Part shown: one piece after another, positions 24,115-32,336 of the stretch
Layout of the letters: each line of letters opens with the position of its first letter
Position numbering within the stretch: the first letter of the stretch is position 1
NCBI RefSeq assembly: GCF_010725725.1
Contig: NZ_AP022599.1
Location: 2,418,001 to 2,482,000 of the forward strand
Direction of reading: 5' to 3'
From: Mycolicibacterium pulveris
GTDB taxonomy: Bacteria > Actinomycetota > Actinomycetes > Mycobacteriales > Mycobacteriaceae
Length of the DNA: 64,000 nt
Program-made: the position numbers and the translations under genes
Notes under the pieces: generated by a model
Seen by the model: only the letters and a program-made list of their open reading frames with translations
Databases searched by the model: none
Told to the model about the DNA's origin: nothing

Positions 24115-25297
24115 CGGCATCGCCGGGCGGGTCGCGGTAATCGGCATGGGCTGCAGCCGGTTCGGAGAACGGTGGGACGCATCGACCGAGGACCTGATCC
24201 TGGAGGCCCACACCGAGTGCCTCACGGCGGCCGGCATCACCCGCGACGACGTGGATGCCTATTGGCTGGGCACACTGAGTTCGGGAATGTCCGGGCTCAC
24301 CCTGAGCCGTGCGCTCGGCTCCGACGACCGACCGGTCACCCGCGTGGAGAACATGTGCGCCAGCGGTTCGGAGGCATTCCGCAACGCGTGCTACGCGGTG
24401 GCGGCCGGGGCGTACGACGTCGCCATGGCGGTGGGCGTGGAGAAACTCAAGGATTCCGGGTTCTCCGGCCTGCTGCGCCAGGATCCGCCCGGCGACGGCA
24501 CGGCACCGGAGATCTCGATGACCGCCCCCGCGGCGTTCTCGCTGCTGGATCCCGCTTATTGCGCCAAGTACGGAACCCACCCCGACGCGATGCGCGAGGC
24601 GATGACCCACGTGGCGTGGAAGAACCACGACAACGGCTCGCGGAACCCGAAGGCGCAGTTTCGCTCACCGGTCGACAAGGACACGATCACCAACGCGCCG
24701 AAGGTCGCGGGACGGCTGGGCGTGTTCGACTGCTCGGGTGTGTCCGACGGTGCGGCATGCGCCCTGATCGTGCCGGCCGAACGGGCCCACGAATACACCG
24801 ATACCCCGGTGTACATCTCGGCACTGTCGTTGATCGCGGCGTCGGGCCTTGGGGCGATGGATCCCGAATACGACTACACCAGCTTTCCTGAAGTGATCCG
24901 GTCCGCCAAAGATGCCTACGCCCAGGCCGGTATCGATGATCCCCGCACTCAATTATCGCTGGCCGAGGTGCATGACTGTTTCACCCCGACCGAGATCGTG
25001 CTGATGGAGGATCTCGGCTTCACCGATCCCGGCCAAGCCGTCAAGGACGTGCTGGCAGGCGAATTCGACGCCGACGGGCGGCTGCCGGTCAACCCTGACG
25101 GCGGGTTGAAGAGCTTCGGCCATCCGGTCGGGGCCAGCGGGCTGCGCATGCTCTACGAGGTCTGGCTGCAGTTCCGCGGGCAGGCCGGGGAACGCCAGCT
25201 GCCCGACCCGCACACCGCGTTGACCCACAACCTCGGCGGCCGCCCTGGCGGCTGCGTGTCCTTCGTCTCGATCGTCACCCGCGAACGCAACCACTAG
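24104..25297 (+). CDS. SCPx/lipid-transfer-type thiolase
   Basis: This 397-residue protein belongs to the SCP-x/Ltp thiolase branch. The candidate nucleophile is Cys85 (ENMCASGSEA), the C-terminal active-site block is EVHDCFTPTE with GHPVGASG, and GGRPGGC lies near the end. Members either thiolyse branched or steroid side chains or act as retro-aldolases when paired with a DUF35 protein. The preceding gene supplies exactly such a domain. The start overlaps it by 11 nt. Confidence 0.85.
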   Translation: MASNGIAGRVAVIGMGCSRFGERWDASTEDLILEAHTECLTAAGITRDDVDAYWLGTLSSGMSGLTLSRALGSDDRPVTRVENMCASGSEAFRNACYAVAAGAYDVAMAVGVEKLKDSGFSGLLRQDPPGDGTAPEISMTAPAAFSLLDPAYCAKYGTHPDAMREAMTHVAWKNHDNGSRNPKAQFRSPVDKDTITNAPKVAGRLGVFDCSGVSDGAACALIVPAERAHEYTDTPVYISALSLIAASGLGAMDPEYDYTSFPEVIRSAKDAYAQAGIDDPRTQLSLAEVHDCFTPTEIVLMEDLGFTDPGQAVKDVLAGEFDADGRLPVNPDGGLKSFGHPVGASGLRMLYEVWLQFRGQAGERQLPDPHTALTHNLGGRPGGCVSFVSIVTRERNH

Positions 25298-25325
25298 ACC
25301 CATTCACAGACAAGGGAGTTCAGCA

Positions 25326-26186
25326 GTGCCCGGAGTAGCAGACAAAGTCGTCATCGTCACGGGAGCCGGTGGTGGACTCGGGCGTTCCTACGCACGGTTC
25401 CTTGCCGCCAACGGTGCGCTGGTGGTGGTCAACGATCTCGGCGGTGCCCGGGACGGTACAGGATCGGGCACCAACATGGCGGATTCGGTCGTCGACGAGA
25501 TCCGCGGTGCCGGTGGGCGCGCCGTAGCGAACTACTCGTCGGTGGCAACCGCTGACGGCGCCGCCGAGATCGTCGACACCGCGCTGGGCGAGTTCGGCGC
25601 CGTGCACGCCGTCGTCAGCAACGCTGGAATCCTGCGTGACGGCGCCTTCCACAAAATGTCCGACGAGAACTGGGACGCGGTGCTGAAAGTGCACCTCTAC
25701 GGCGGATTTCACGTGATCCGCGCCGCGTGGCCGCACATGCGCGAGCAGACGTTCGGCCGGGTGGTGGTGGCCACCTCGACCAGCGGGCTGTACGGCAACT
25801 TCGGGCAGGCGAACTACGGCGCCGCGAAAGCCGGACTGGTCGGCCTGATCAACACCCTGGCGATCGAGGGCGCCAAGTACAACATCACCGCGAACGCGAT
25901 CGCCCCGCTGGCCGCCACCCGGATGACCGCCGACATCGCGCCGCAGGAGATGCTCGACAAGCTCGACCCCGAACACGTCGCACCGGCCGTTGGCCATCTG
26001 GTGTCGGAGGAGAACGGCGACACTGGGTCGGTGTTCGTCGTCGGCGGCGGACTGGTGCAACGGCACGCGCTGTTCCAGAACGACGGCGTCACCTTCTCCA
26101 CACCGCCGACGCTGGAGGAGATCTCCGGCCGGTGGGGTGAGATCAGCGATATGGCCAACGCCAAGCTGGGCCGCAACCCGGTGTAG
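25326..26186 (+). CDS. SDR, MFE-2-type 3-hydroxyacyl-CoA dehydrogenase
   Basis: The 286-residue SDR resembles the dehydrogenase domain of peroxisomal multifunctional enzyme type 2 (17-beta-HSD4). It has TGAGGGLGRSYA at residues 13-24, the long NDLGGARDGTG loop characteristic of that group, SNAGI, catalytic Ser in TSTSG and YGAAK. It should oxidise 3-hydroxyacyl-CoA to 3-oxoacyl-CoA for the neighbouring thiolases. AGGGAG precedes GTG 25326. It is followed 25 nt later by a CoA ligase gene. Confidence 0.85.
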   Translation: MPGVADKVVIVTGAGGGLGRSYARFLAANGALVVVNDLGGARDGTGSGTNMADSVVDEIRGAGGRAVANYSSVATADGAAEIVDTALGEFGAVHAVVSNAGILRDGAFHKMSDENWDAVLKVHLYGGFHVIRAAWPHMREQTFGRVVVATSTSGLYGNFGQANYGAAKAGLVGLINTLAIEGAKYNITANAIAPLAATRMTADIAPQEMLDKLDPEHVAPAVGHLVSEENGDTGSVFVVGGGLVQRHALFQNDGVTFSTPPTLEEISGRWGEISDMANAKLGRNPV

Positions 26187-26211
26187 CGGTGCCCGTCGAG
26201 CGTCTAAACCT

Positions 26212-27870
26212 GTGAGAACCACAGCGGAAATCGACGCCTGCAGGCAGGAACTGCGTGACCGGTTGCCCGTCTGGCAGCCTCGCACCCTCGCCGGTTGGCT
26301 CGATGAGTGCGCACAACGGTACGGGGCCCGGCCCTTCGTCGTCACCGACGACGTGACACTCAGCTACGCCGACGTCGCCGATCAGTCGCGGCGCATGGCC
26401 GCGGGTCTGGTAGCGCTCGGTGTCGAACCGGGCGACCGGGTCGGAATGGTGATGGCGAACTATTCGGAGTTCGTCACTGTCAAGTTCGCCATCGCCCGCG
26501 CGGGGGCGATCGCGGTTCCGTTCAACTACCTGTATCGAGCCAACGAGCTCGGTTTCGTGTTGGCCGACTCCGGCTGCCGCGTCCTGGTGACCATGACCGG
26601 CTTCGAGGGCCTGAACTATCAGGACATGTTGGACGAGATTGCACCGCAATGGGATTCGCCGGGCTTCAGCCGGCGCGCACCGGACCCCGATTTCGCATTG
26701 CGGTATGTGGTGTTGCTCGACACCGATGGAGCCGCCCGACCGGGCGTGCTCACCGTCGGCGACCTGATGGCGAGTGGCGAGCCGGCGCCCGAACTCGATG
26801 TCGCGCCCGCCGGGCCGGGAGACATGCTCTACACCTCGGGGACGACCGGCTCGCCGAAAGGCGTGTTGGTCGCCCACGACAGCGTTCTTCGTACCGCCTA
26901 CGCATCCGCGCTCACCCGCGGCTATCAGGACGGGCGCCGGATTCTGTTCTCGCTGCCCTGCTACCACATGTTCGGCTACGTCGAGGGCATCCTTTCGGTG
27001 ATGTTCGTCGGCGGCGCCATCGTCCCGCAGCCGTCGTTCTCCGTCGAGGGCTACTTCGCCGGAATCCAACGACACCGCGCCGACGACATCTTGTGCGTGC
27101 CGACCATGGCGGTCGCGATGGTGCAGGCGCCGGTTCGACACGACTACGACCTGAGTTCCCTGACAGCAATCCTCTGTGGTTCGGCACCGGCGCCGGTCTG
27201 GTTGTGGCAGCAGGTTGAGCGCGAGTTCGGGGTGGGCGAGATCGTCACCGGCTACGGGATGACCGAATGCGGTGGCGCGATGACGCTGACGCTGCCCGAG
27301 GACCCGCTGCTCCTGACGTCGGAGACGGTGGGCCGTCCGAAGCTCGCGGGTGCCGCGTCGGTCCCTGGTACCGACGCGTTGGTCGTCTACAAGACCGTGG
27401 ACGGCGAACTGGTATCACACGGGCCGGCCACGATGATCGGCTACTGGAAGCGGCCGGCGGAGACAGCTGCGGCGCTGCGGGACGGATGGCTGTTCTCCGG
27501 TGACCTCGGCGTGATACGAGAAGACGGCTATCTGGAGTTGACCGGCCGCAGCAAGGAGTTGTACAAGAGCGGCGGTGAGCTGGTGATGCCCAGGGAGATC
27601 GAAGAACTCCTCGAGGGCCACCCCGCGATCAGTCAGGCGTTCGCAGTCGGGCTGACCGACGAGCGCTGGGGTGAAATCGGGTGTGTCGTGGTTGTTCCTG
27701 CCCCGGGCGCTGCCCTGTCCGAGGCGGAGGTACTGGACCATTGCCGGGCCAACCTCGCGCGGTTCAAGGTTCCCAAGCGGGTGGTGTTCTACGACGCCGA
27801 TGCGCTACCGACCACGCCGACCGGCAAGGTGCAGAAGTTCCGGCTCGTCGAGCGGCTCAGCCAACTGTGA
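26212..27870 (+). CDS. acyl-CoA synthetase (AMP-dependent ligase) 1
   Basis: This 552-residue ANL-superfamily ligase activates a carboxylic acid via an acyl-AMP to the CoA thioester. The motifs LYTSGTTGSPKGV (P-loop), GYGMTECGG, the FSGDLG aspartate and the C-terminal PTTPTGKVQK lysine are all intact. GTG 26212 is the best start, but it has a weak ribosome site. The preceding residues in frame belong to the SDR gene region. As the last gene of the long rightward operon it may activate the acid that the other enzymes then degrade. Confidence 0.88.
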   Translation: MRTTAEIDACRQELRDRLPVWQPRTLAGWLDECAQRYGARPFVVTDDVTLSYADVADQSRRMAAGLVALGVEPGDRVGMVMANYSEFVTVKFAIARAGAIAVPFNYLYRANELGFVLADSGCRVLVTMTGFEGLNYQDMLDEIAPQWDSPGFSRRAPDPDFALRYVVLLDTDGAARPGVLTVGDLMASGEPAPELDVAPAGPGDMLYTSGTTGSPKGVLVAHDSVLRTAYASALTRGYQDGRRILFSLPCYHMFGYVEGILSVMFVGGAIVPQPSFSVEGYFAGIQRHRADDILCVPTMAVAMVQAPVRHDYDLSSLTAILCGSAPAPVWLWQQVEREFGVGEIVTGYGMTECGGAMTLTLPEDPLLLTSETVGRPKLAGAASVPGTDALVVYKTVDGELVSHGPATMIGYWKRPAETAAALRDGWLFSGDLGVIREDGYLELTGRSKELYKSGGELVMPREIEELLEGHPAISQAFAVGLTDERWGEIGCVVVVPAPGAALSEAEVLDHCRANLARFKVPKRVVFYDADALPTTPTGKVQKFRLVERLSQL

Positions 27871-27979
27871 AGCCGCCGTTTCCCCGCAGTGATCAATTGC
27901 GGTGTCGCACCGCTGTTTTGCTGGGATCTGAAGCGCAAAACGCCTGGTGTGTCCCACCAGGTCAGGGCACGCTCACATC

Positions 27980-28001
27980 AATTTAATGCAGACTAGAAAA
28001 T
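27980..28001. promoter_or_regulatory. island regulon motif, site 3
   Basis: AATTTAATGCAGACTAGAAA plus AT matches the core TTTAAYnTAGAnTARA. It lies in the 268-bp gap before the NTF2-crotonase gene. A -10-like TAGCGT follows at 28006-28011 within GTGCTAGCGT, a string repeated at 31842-31851, so the motif overlaps the expected -35 region. The rest of the gap shows no other clear element. Confidence 0.5.
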
Positions 28002-28138
28002 GTGCTAGCGTGGTCATTGTCAGCCGCGGTGGCGGCCAAATCTCAAATTCGATAACAAGATCAATCGATGGGAATCTCGTCTTGTGGTCACAGGGGATCA
28101 CGTCCGCGCGGGAATGGGCACGGCCGCGGTGATGCGCC

Positions 28139-29344
28139 ATGTCGCGTGAGGTGCTCGACGACGCCAGGGCGCTCGCGGCGCGTCGCCTCTATGCGGCGCT
28201 TGCCGCGGGTGACCGCGACGCGTTGAGCGCCCTTCTGCATCCCGACTTCATCGGCCATGCCGCCGAGGGGCTGCCGCTCGGCATGGGTGGCGAGCACGTC
28301 GGCGCCGAGGCCATGCAGTCCAAGCTGTGGTGGCGCATCGGCGAACACTTCCGGGTGCGTGCGGATGCCCGGCAGTTCGCGTCGCTCGAGGACGGGCGGC
28401 TTCTGGTCAGCGGCAGCTACGTCGGGACGTCTCGTCGCACGGGCAACGCCTTGGACGCGGAGTTCGTACACATCATCGGCTTTGCCCCCGATGGCCGCAT
28501 CACCTCGCTGCGACAGTTCACCGACACAGCCGCCTGGCATGCGGCGCTCGACGGCCCCGAGCGTCTTCAGACGATCGACTACTCGGTCACCGACGGCGTC
28601 GCGACGATCTGTCTCAACAGGCCCGACGCGCGCAACGCGATCAATATGACGATGGCGCGGGAGACCTTCGAGGTGGCTCGGCGTATCGCCGCCGACGACA
28701 GCGTTCGTTCGGTGCTGATCTGCGGCAACGGCCCGTCGCTGACGGTCGGCGGTGACATCGACTTCTTCCAGGAGGGGCGATCGGAGGCCTTCGGGGATCT
28801 CATCCAGTCGATGACCGTGCCGTTCCATCAGGGCTTCGATGTGCTCAGCCGGCTCAACGTCCCCATCGTGACGGCCGCGCACGGCGCCGTCGCCGGCGGT
28901 GGGTTGGGCTATGTCTACGCGGCCGACCTTGTGCTCGCAGCCGAAGGCACCCGCTTCCTCACCGCCTTCGCCGGCCTCGGGGTATCCGGTGACGGCGGTG
29001 GAACGTGGCATCTGCCGCGGCTCATCGGTGTGCGTCGCGCCGCGCAGGCCTACCTTCGCAACACCCCGATCACCGATACCGAGGCACTGGACTGGGGCCT
29101 GATCAACGAGATCGTGCCTGCCGACGAACTGCGGGATCGGGCCCTGGCGGTGGCCACCGAATTGGCCAATGGGCCCACCAAGGCGTACGGCGCCATGCGG
29201 CAACTCCTGCGCGAGAGTTGGGGCAACGATCTGCCGAGCCAACTCGCCGCCGAGACGCGCGTCATCAAGTTCACCGCAAACAGTGCCGACGCAGCGGAGG
29301 CGATCACCGCGTTTCCGCAGAAGCCCCACTTCACGGGAGGGTAA
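28139..29344 (+). CDS. NTF2/SnoaL-like domain fused to crotonase
   Basis: This 401-residue protein has two domains. Residues 1-140 have the NTF2/SnoaL-like pattern (helix LAARRLYAALAAGDRDAL, HPDFIGH, strands, FAPDGRITSLRQFTD). Residues 145-401 form a crotonase with CLNRPDARNAIN and AGGGLGYVYAADL. By alignment neither hydratase Glu is present, while an Asp is kept in GVSGDGGG. SnoaL-like domains often cyclise, isomerise or hydrate polyketide and steroid intermediates, so a bifunctional enzyme is plausible. The ATG at 28139 has a poor ribosome site, and upstream GTG codons exist. Confidence 0.8.
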   Translation: MSREVLDDARALAARRLYAALAAGDRDALSALLHPDFIGHAAEGLPLGMGGEHVGAEAMQSKLWWRIGEHFRVRADARQFASLEDGRLLVSGSYVGTSRRTGNALDAEFVHIIGFAPDGRITSLRQFTDTAAWHAALDGPERLQTIDYSVTDGVATICLNRPDARNAINMTMARETFEVARRIAADDSVRSVLICGNGPSLTVGGDIDFFQEGRSEAFGDLIQSMTVPFHQGFDVLSRLNVPIVTAAHGAVAGGGLGYVYAADLVLAAEGTRFLTAFAGLGVSGDGGGTWHLPRLIGVRRAAQAYLRNTPITDTEALDWGLINEIVPADELRDRALAVATELANGPTKAYGAMRQLLRESWGNDLPSQLAAETRVIKFTANSADAAEAITAFPQKPHFTGG

Positions 29345-29346
29345 GC

Positions 29347-30504
29347 ATGGGACTTCTACGAGAATCCGACGAGCACAAGGCAATCCGTGACAGCGTCGCG
29401 AAGATCGCCGAACGCTACGGCGTCCAATATTTCGTCGAGCGCGGTCGCAGTGGCCGGGACATCGACGAGCTCTGGAAGGACCTGGGAGCCACCGGCCTGC
29501 TGGGCGTGCATCTGCCCGAGGAGTACGGCGGCGGAGGCGGCGGGATGACCGAGGCCGTTGTGGTCGTCGAGGAACTGGCGGCCCACGGCATGCCGCTGCT
29601 GATCTGGGTGATCTCGCCGGCGATCTGCGGCAGCATCCTGGCCCGCCACGGTTCGCACGAGATGAAGCAGACCTGGTTGCCCGTGATCGCCGACGGCACC
29701 CGCAAGATGGCGTTCGCCATCACCGAACCCGACGCGGGGTCCAACAGCCACAACGTGAAGACGACCGCCACCCGTACCGACACCGGATGGTCGATCTCGG
29801 GATCCAAGTACTACATCTCGGCGGTGGACCAGTGTGACGCGATCCTGCTGGTCACCCGCGACGCGGAGCATTCGACGCCGGAGAAATCCAGGCTGTCGCT
29901 GTTCGTCGTGCCCACCGATGCGCCGGGGTTGACGTTCCAGCAGATCGACACCTCGATCGTGTCTCCCGACAAGCAGTTCACGGTCTTCCTCGATGACGTC
30001 CAGGTCGGCGACGACGCCCTGATCGGCGCGGCGGGAAACGGCCTGCGCCAGGTGTTCGACGGCCTCAACCCCGAACGCATCCTCGTCGGCGCCCTGTGCG
30101 GGGGTATCGGGCGGTACGCGATCGCCAAGGCGGCCGCATACGCCAACGAGCGGCAGGTGTGGTCGACGCCGATCGGAGCCCACCAGGGCATTGCGCATCC
30201 GCTGGCCGAGTCGCACATCGCCGTGGAGCTGAGCCGAATGGCGACCGCCGAGAGCGCTCGCCAGTTCGACGCGGAAGAGGCCGCCGGCGAGGCCGCCAAC
30301 ATCGCCAAGTTCGCCGCATCCGAGGCTGCGCTCAAGGCACTCGACCAGGCGATCCAAACCCACGGAGGCAACGGGTTGTCCCACGAGTACGGACTGTCCG
30401 AACTCTGGTTCGTCACCCGGCTGATGCGCACCGCGCCGGTCAGCAGGGAAATGGTGCTCAACTTCGTTGCTCAGACTTCACTGGGCTTGCCCCGGTCCTA
30501 CTAG
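29347..30504 (+). CDS. acyl-CoA dehydrogenase
   Basis: This 385-residue FadE-family flavoprotein introduces an alpha-beta double bond into an acyl-CoA. It shows the three-domain layout: an N-terminal helical part with HLPEEYGGGG, a beta domain with AITEPDAGSNSHNV, and a C-terminal helical domain with QTHGGNGLSHEYG. The end (SREMVLNFVAQ) differs from the usual YEGT-SE block, so the catalytic base cannot be assigned with confidence. GGAGG precedes ATG 29347, two bases after the upstream stop. Confidence 0.87.
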   Translation: MGLLRESDEHKAIRDSVAKIAERYGVQYFVERGRSGRDIDELWKDLGATGLLGVHLPEEYGGGGGGMTEAVVVVEELAAHGMPLLIWVISPAICGSILARHGSHEMKQTWLPVIADGTRKMAFAITEPDAGSNSHNVKTTATRTDTGWSISGSKYYISAVDQCDAILLVTRDAEHSTPEKSRLSLFVVPTDAPGLTFQQIDTSIVSPDKQFTVFLDDVQVGDDALIGAAGNGLRQVFDGLNPERILVGALCGGIGRYAIAKAAAYANERQVWSTPIGAHQGIAHPLAESHIAVELSRMATAESARQFDAEEAAGEAANIAKFAASEAALKALDQAIQTHGGNGLSHEYGLSELWFVTRLMRTAPVSREMVLNFVAQTSLGLPRSY

Positions 30505-30512
30505 GAGAAGCT

Positions 30513-31826
30513 ATGTCAGACAACAACTTCGATGTGGTGGTAGTCGGTGCGGGCGCCGGCGGGCTGTTCACCGCGGCACGACTGGCACACCAGGGATTGC
30601 GCACCCTGGTCGTCGAACGTCTCGACAAGATCGGCGGCCGCGCCTCCACCGACGACATCGACGGCTTCAAGGTCAACAACGGCGCCATCGTGATCGAGGT
30701 CGGCGGTATCACCCAGCAGACGTGCGAAGAGGTGGGTGCGGCCTTCGACATTCGCGAACCCAAGCCGCCGATCCTCTACCGCATCGCAGGCAAGGACGTC
30801 GACGTCACCGGAGGAGGATGGGGGCTTCTGCTGGGCAAGCTGACGCGGCAGGGGGCGAAGCTGGTCAAGGGCATCGGGGCCGCCCGCAACGATTCCGGAC
30901 TGCCCGAGGACGAGCTGTCGACCACCGACTGGGTGTCGAAGTACACCAAAAACGAAGGCGTGCACGGCATCTTCCGCAACATGTGCGCGTCGGTCTTCGC
31001 GGTCGGATCCGAGGATCTGCCGGCACGGGTGTTCCTCACCTACTTCACCCGCAAGAGCGCGTTCAAGCGCTTCGGATTCCACCCGGACGGCACCATCGGG
31101 CTGTGGCGATCTCTCGCGGCCGCGTTCGAGCGGCACGGTGGAACCATCTGGCTCTCCAGCCCGGCCACCGAGATCATCACCGACGCGGGCAGGGTCACCG
31201 GCGTCGAGGTGATCCGGGACGGGCAGACCGTACGGGTTGATGCGCCGGTGGTCGTCAGCGATATCGGACCGGCCGCCACGGTCGCGTTGTTGGGTCCCGA
31301 GAAGGTGCCGGCCGACTACCTGGACCGGGTGCAGCGCGGGGACCGACCCACCTCGATGATCTCGGTCAACTTCGCCAGCCGGGAGCGACTGGTGGACGTC
31401 CCCGGGATGCTGAGCTTCGCCAGATCGCGTCGGCTGGCCTACATCGCGAACTTCACCGATGTCTGCCCGGAGATGGCTCCGGAGGGTTGGAACCTCTACG
31501 TCGGAACCGCGGTGCCCGCGAATCCACTGGGGGACTTCGACGAACAGGCCGAGACGGAGACTCTGCTGCAGGACCTTCGGGACAACATCGAGAACTTCGA
31601 CGCGCGGGCCCGCATTCTCAACGTCGCGGTGACCCGGGACGGCTGGCCACCACAGCGCGCGGTGGCCGGCTTCGACCTACCCCACGACACACCCATCACC
31701 GGGCTGTGGAACGTCGGCGACGGCGTCAAGGAATACGCCAACGGCGGGACCACCGCATGCGCTGAGACGGCAAAGCTGGTGGTGGACAAGATCGTCGCGA
31801 CGTACCAACCGGCGTCATTGCGCTGA
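30513..31826 (+). CDS. phytoene-desaturase-like FAD oxidoreductase 2
   Basis: This 437-residue amine-oxidase/CrtI-fold flavoprotein has VVVVGAGAGGLFTAARLA at residues 8-25, VVERLDKIGGRAST next, and the C-terminal FAD block ITGLWNVGDGVKEYANGGTTACAETAKL (split over 31700-31780). It is clearly shorter and of a different subgroup from the protein at 10091. AGGAGA precedes ATG 30513. Placed last in the NTF2-crotonase/FadE operon, it may introduce or shift a double bond in a cyclic or isoprenoid substrate. Confidence 0.8.
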   Translation: MSDNNFDVVVVGAGAGGLFTAARLAHQGLRTLVVERLDKIGGRASTDDIDGFKVNNGAIVIEVGGITQQTCEEVGAAFDIREPKPPILYRIAGKDVDVTGGGWGLLLGKLTRQGAKLVKGIGAARNDSGLPEDELSTTDWVSKYTKNEGVHGIFRNMCASVFAVGSEDLPARVFLTYFTRKSAFKRFGFHPDGTIGLWRSLAAAFERHGGTIWLSSPATEIITDAGRVTGVEVIRDGQTVRVDAPVVVSDIGPAATVALLGPEKVPADYLDRVQRGDRPTSMISVNFASRERLVDVPGMLSFARSRRLAYIANFTDVCPEMAPEGWNLYVGTAVPANPLGDFDEQAETETLLQDLRDNIENFDARARILNVAVTRDGWPPQRAVAGFDLPHDTPITGLWNVGDGVKEYANGGTTACAETAKLVVDKIVATYQPASLR

Positions 31827-31895
31827 TCGCCTGCCATCACGGTGCTAGCGTAAGTTGACTTATGGCGGCGTCGGTGTGACCATGGTCATACCTTG

Positions 31896-31917
31896 TTTTG
31901 AATATAGAATAAATTAA
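31896..31917. promoter_or_regulatory. island regulon motif, site 4
   Basis: TTTTGAATATAGAATAAATT plus AA matches the core TTTAAYnTAGAnTARA with one mismatch. It overlaps the ribosome binding site AAGGAG (31916-31921) of the SCP2 gene and lies about 45 bp downstream of a -10-like TAGCGT at 31846-31851. Confidence 0.5.
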
Positions 31918-31925
31918 GGAGAGTG

Positions 31926-32330
31926 ATGGGGTTCACCAACTCTGCCGAGGTCACCCGGTATATCGGCGGGATCTTCGAGTCGGCGTTCGCTGATCCCGAG
32001 ATCGGGCCCAAGCTCGTCGACACCGGTCTGGTGATCGCGTTCGACTTCACCGATCCGGAGGCGGTGGTGGTCGTCGACATGGCCGACAAGTCCGTCCGGG
32101 AAGGCGTGGAGGGCGGCGCGGCACCGACCGCGACCATGTCCATGGCGGCAGAAACCGGTAACGCTTACTGGCAGGGCAAGGTCAACCTGCCCCTCGCGAT
32201 GGCGAAGCGGAAGATCAAGGTCGAGGGCGACGTGGGCAGCCTGCTGAAGCTGGCCCCGCTGGGAAAGAAGCTCTATCCGGTCTACATCGAGCGGCTCAAG
32301 AGCGACGGTCGCGACGACCTGCTGGTCTGA
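31926..32330 (+). CDS. SCP-2 sterol-binding-fold protein
   Basis: This 134-residue protein has the single-domain SCP2 fold: an N-terminal helix (VTRYIGGIFESAF), beta strands around VIAFDFTDPEAVVVVDM, then an amphipathic helix region with YWQGKVNLPLAMAKRKIKVEGDVG. The last pattern is characteristic of SCP2-like proteins, which bind sterols or acyl-CoAs in a hydrophobic tunnel. AAGGAG lies 4 nt before ATG 31926; GTG 31923 is too close to it. It probably shuttles the hydrophobic substrate to the ligase and P450 encoded next. Confidence 0.8.
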   Translation: MGFTNSAEVTRYIGGIFESAFADPEIGPKLVDTGLVIAFDFTDPEAVVVVDMADKSVREGVEGGAAPTATMSMAAETGNAYWQGKVNLPLAMAKRKIKVEGDVGSLLKLAPLGKKLYPVYIERLKSDGRDDLLV

Positions 32331-32336
32331 ACCGAC

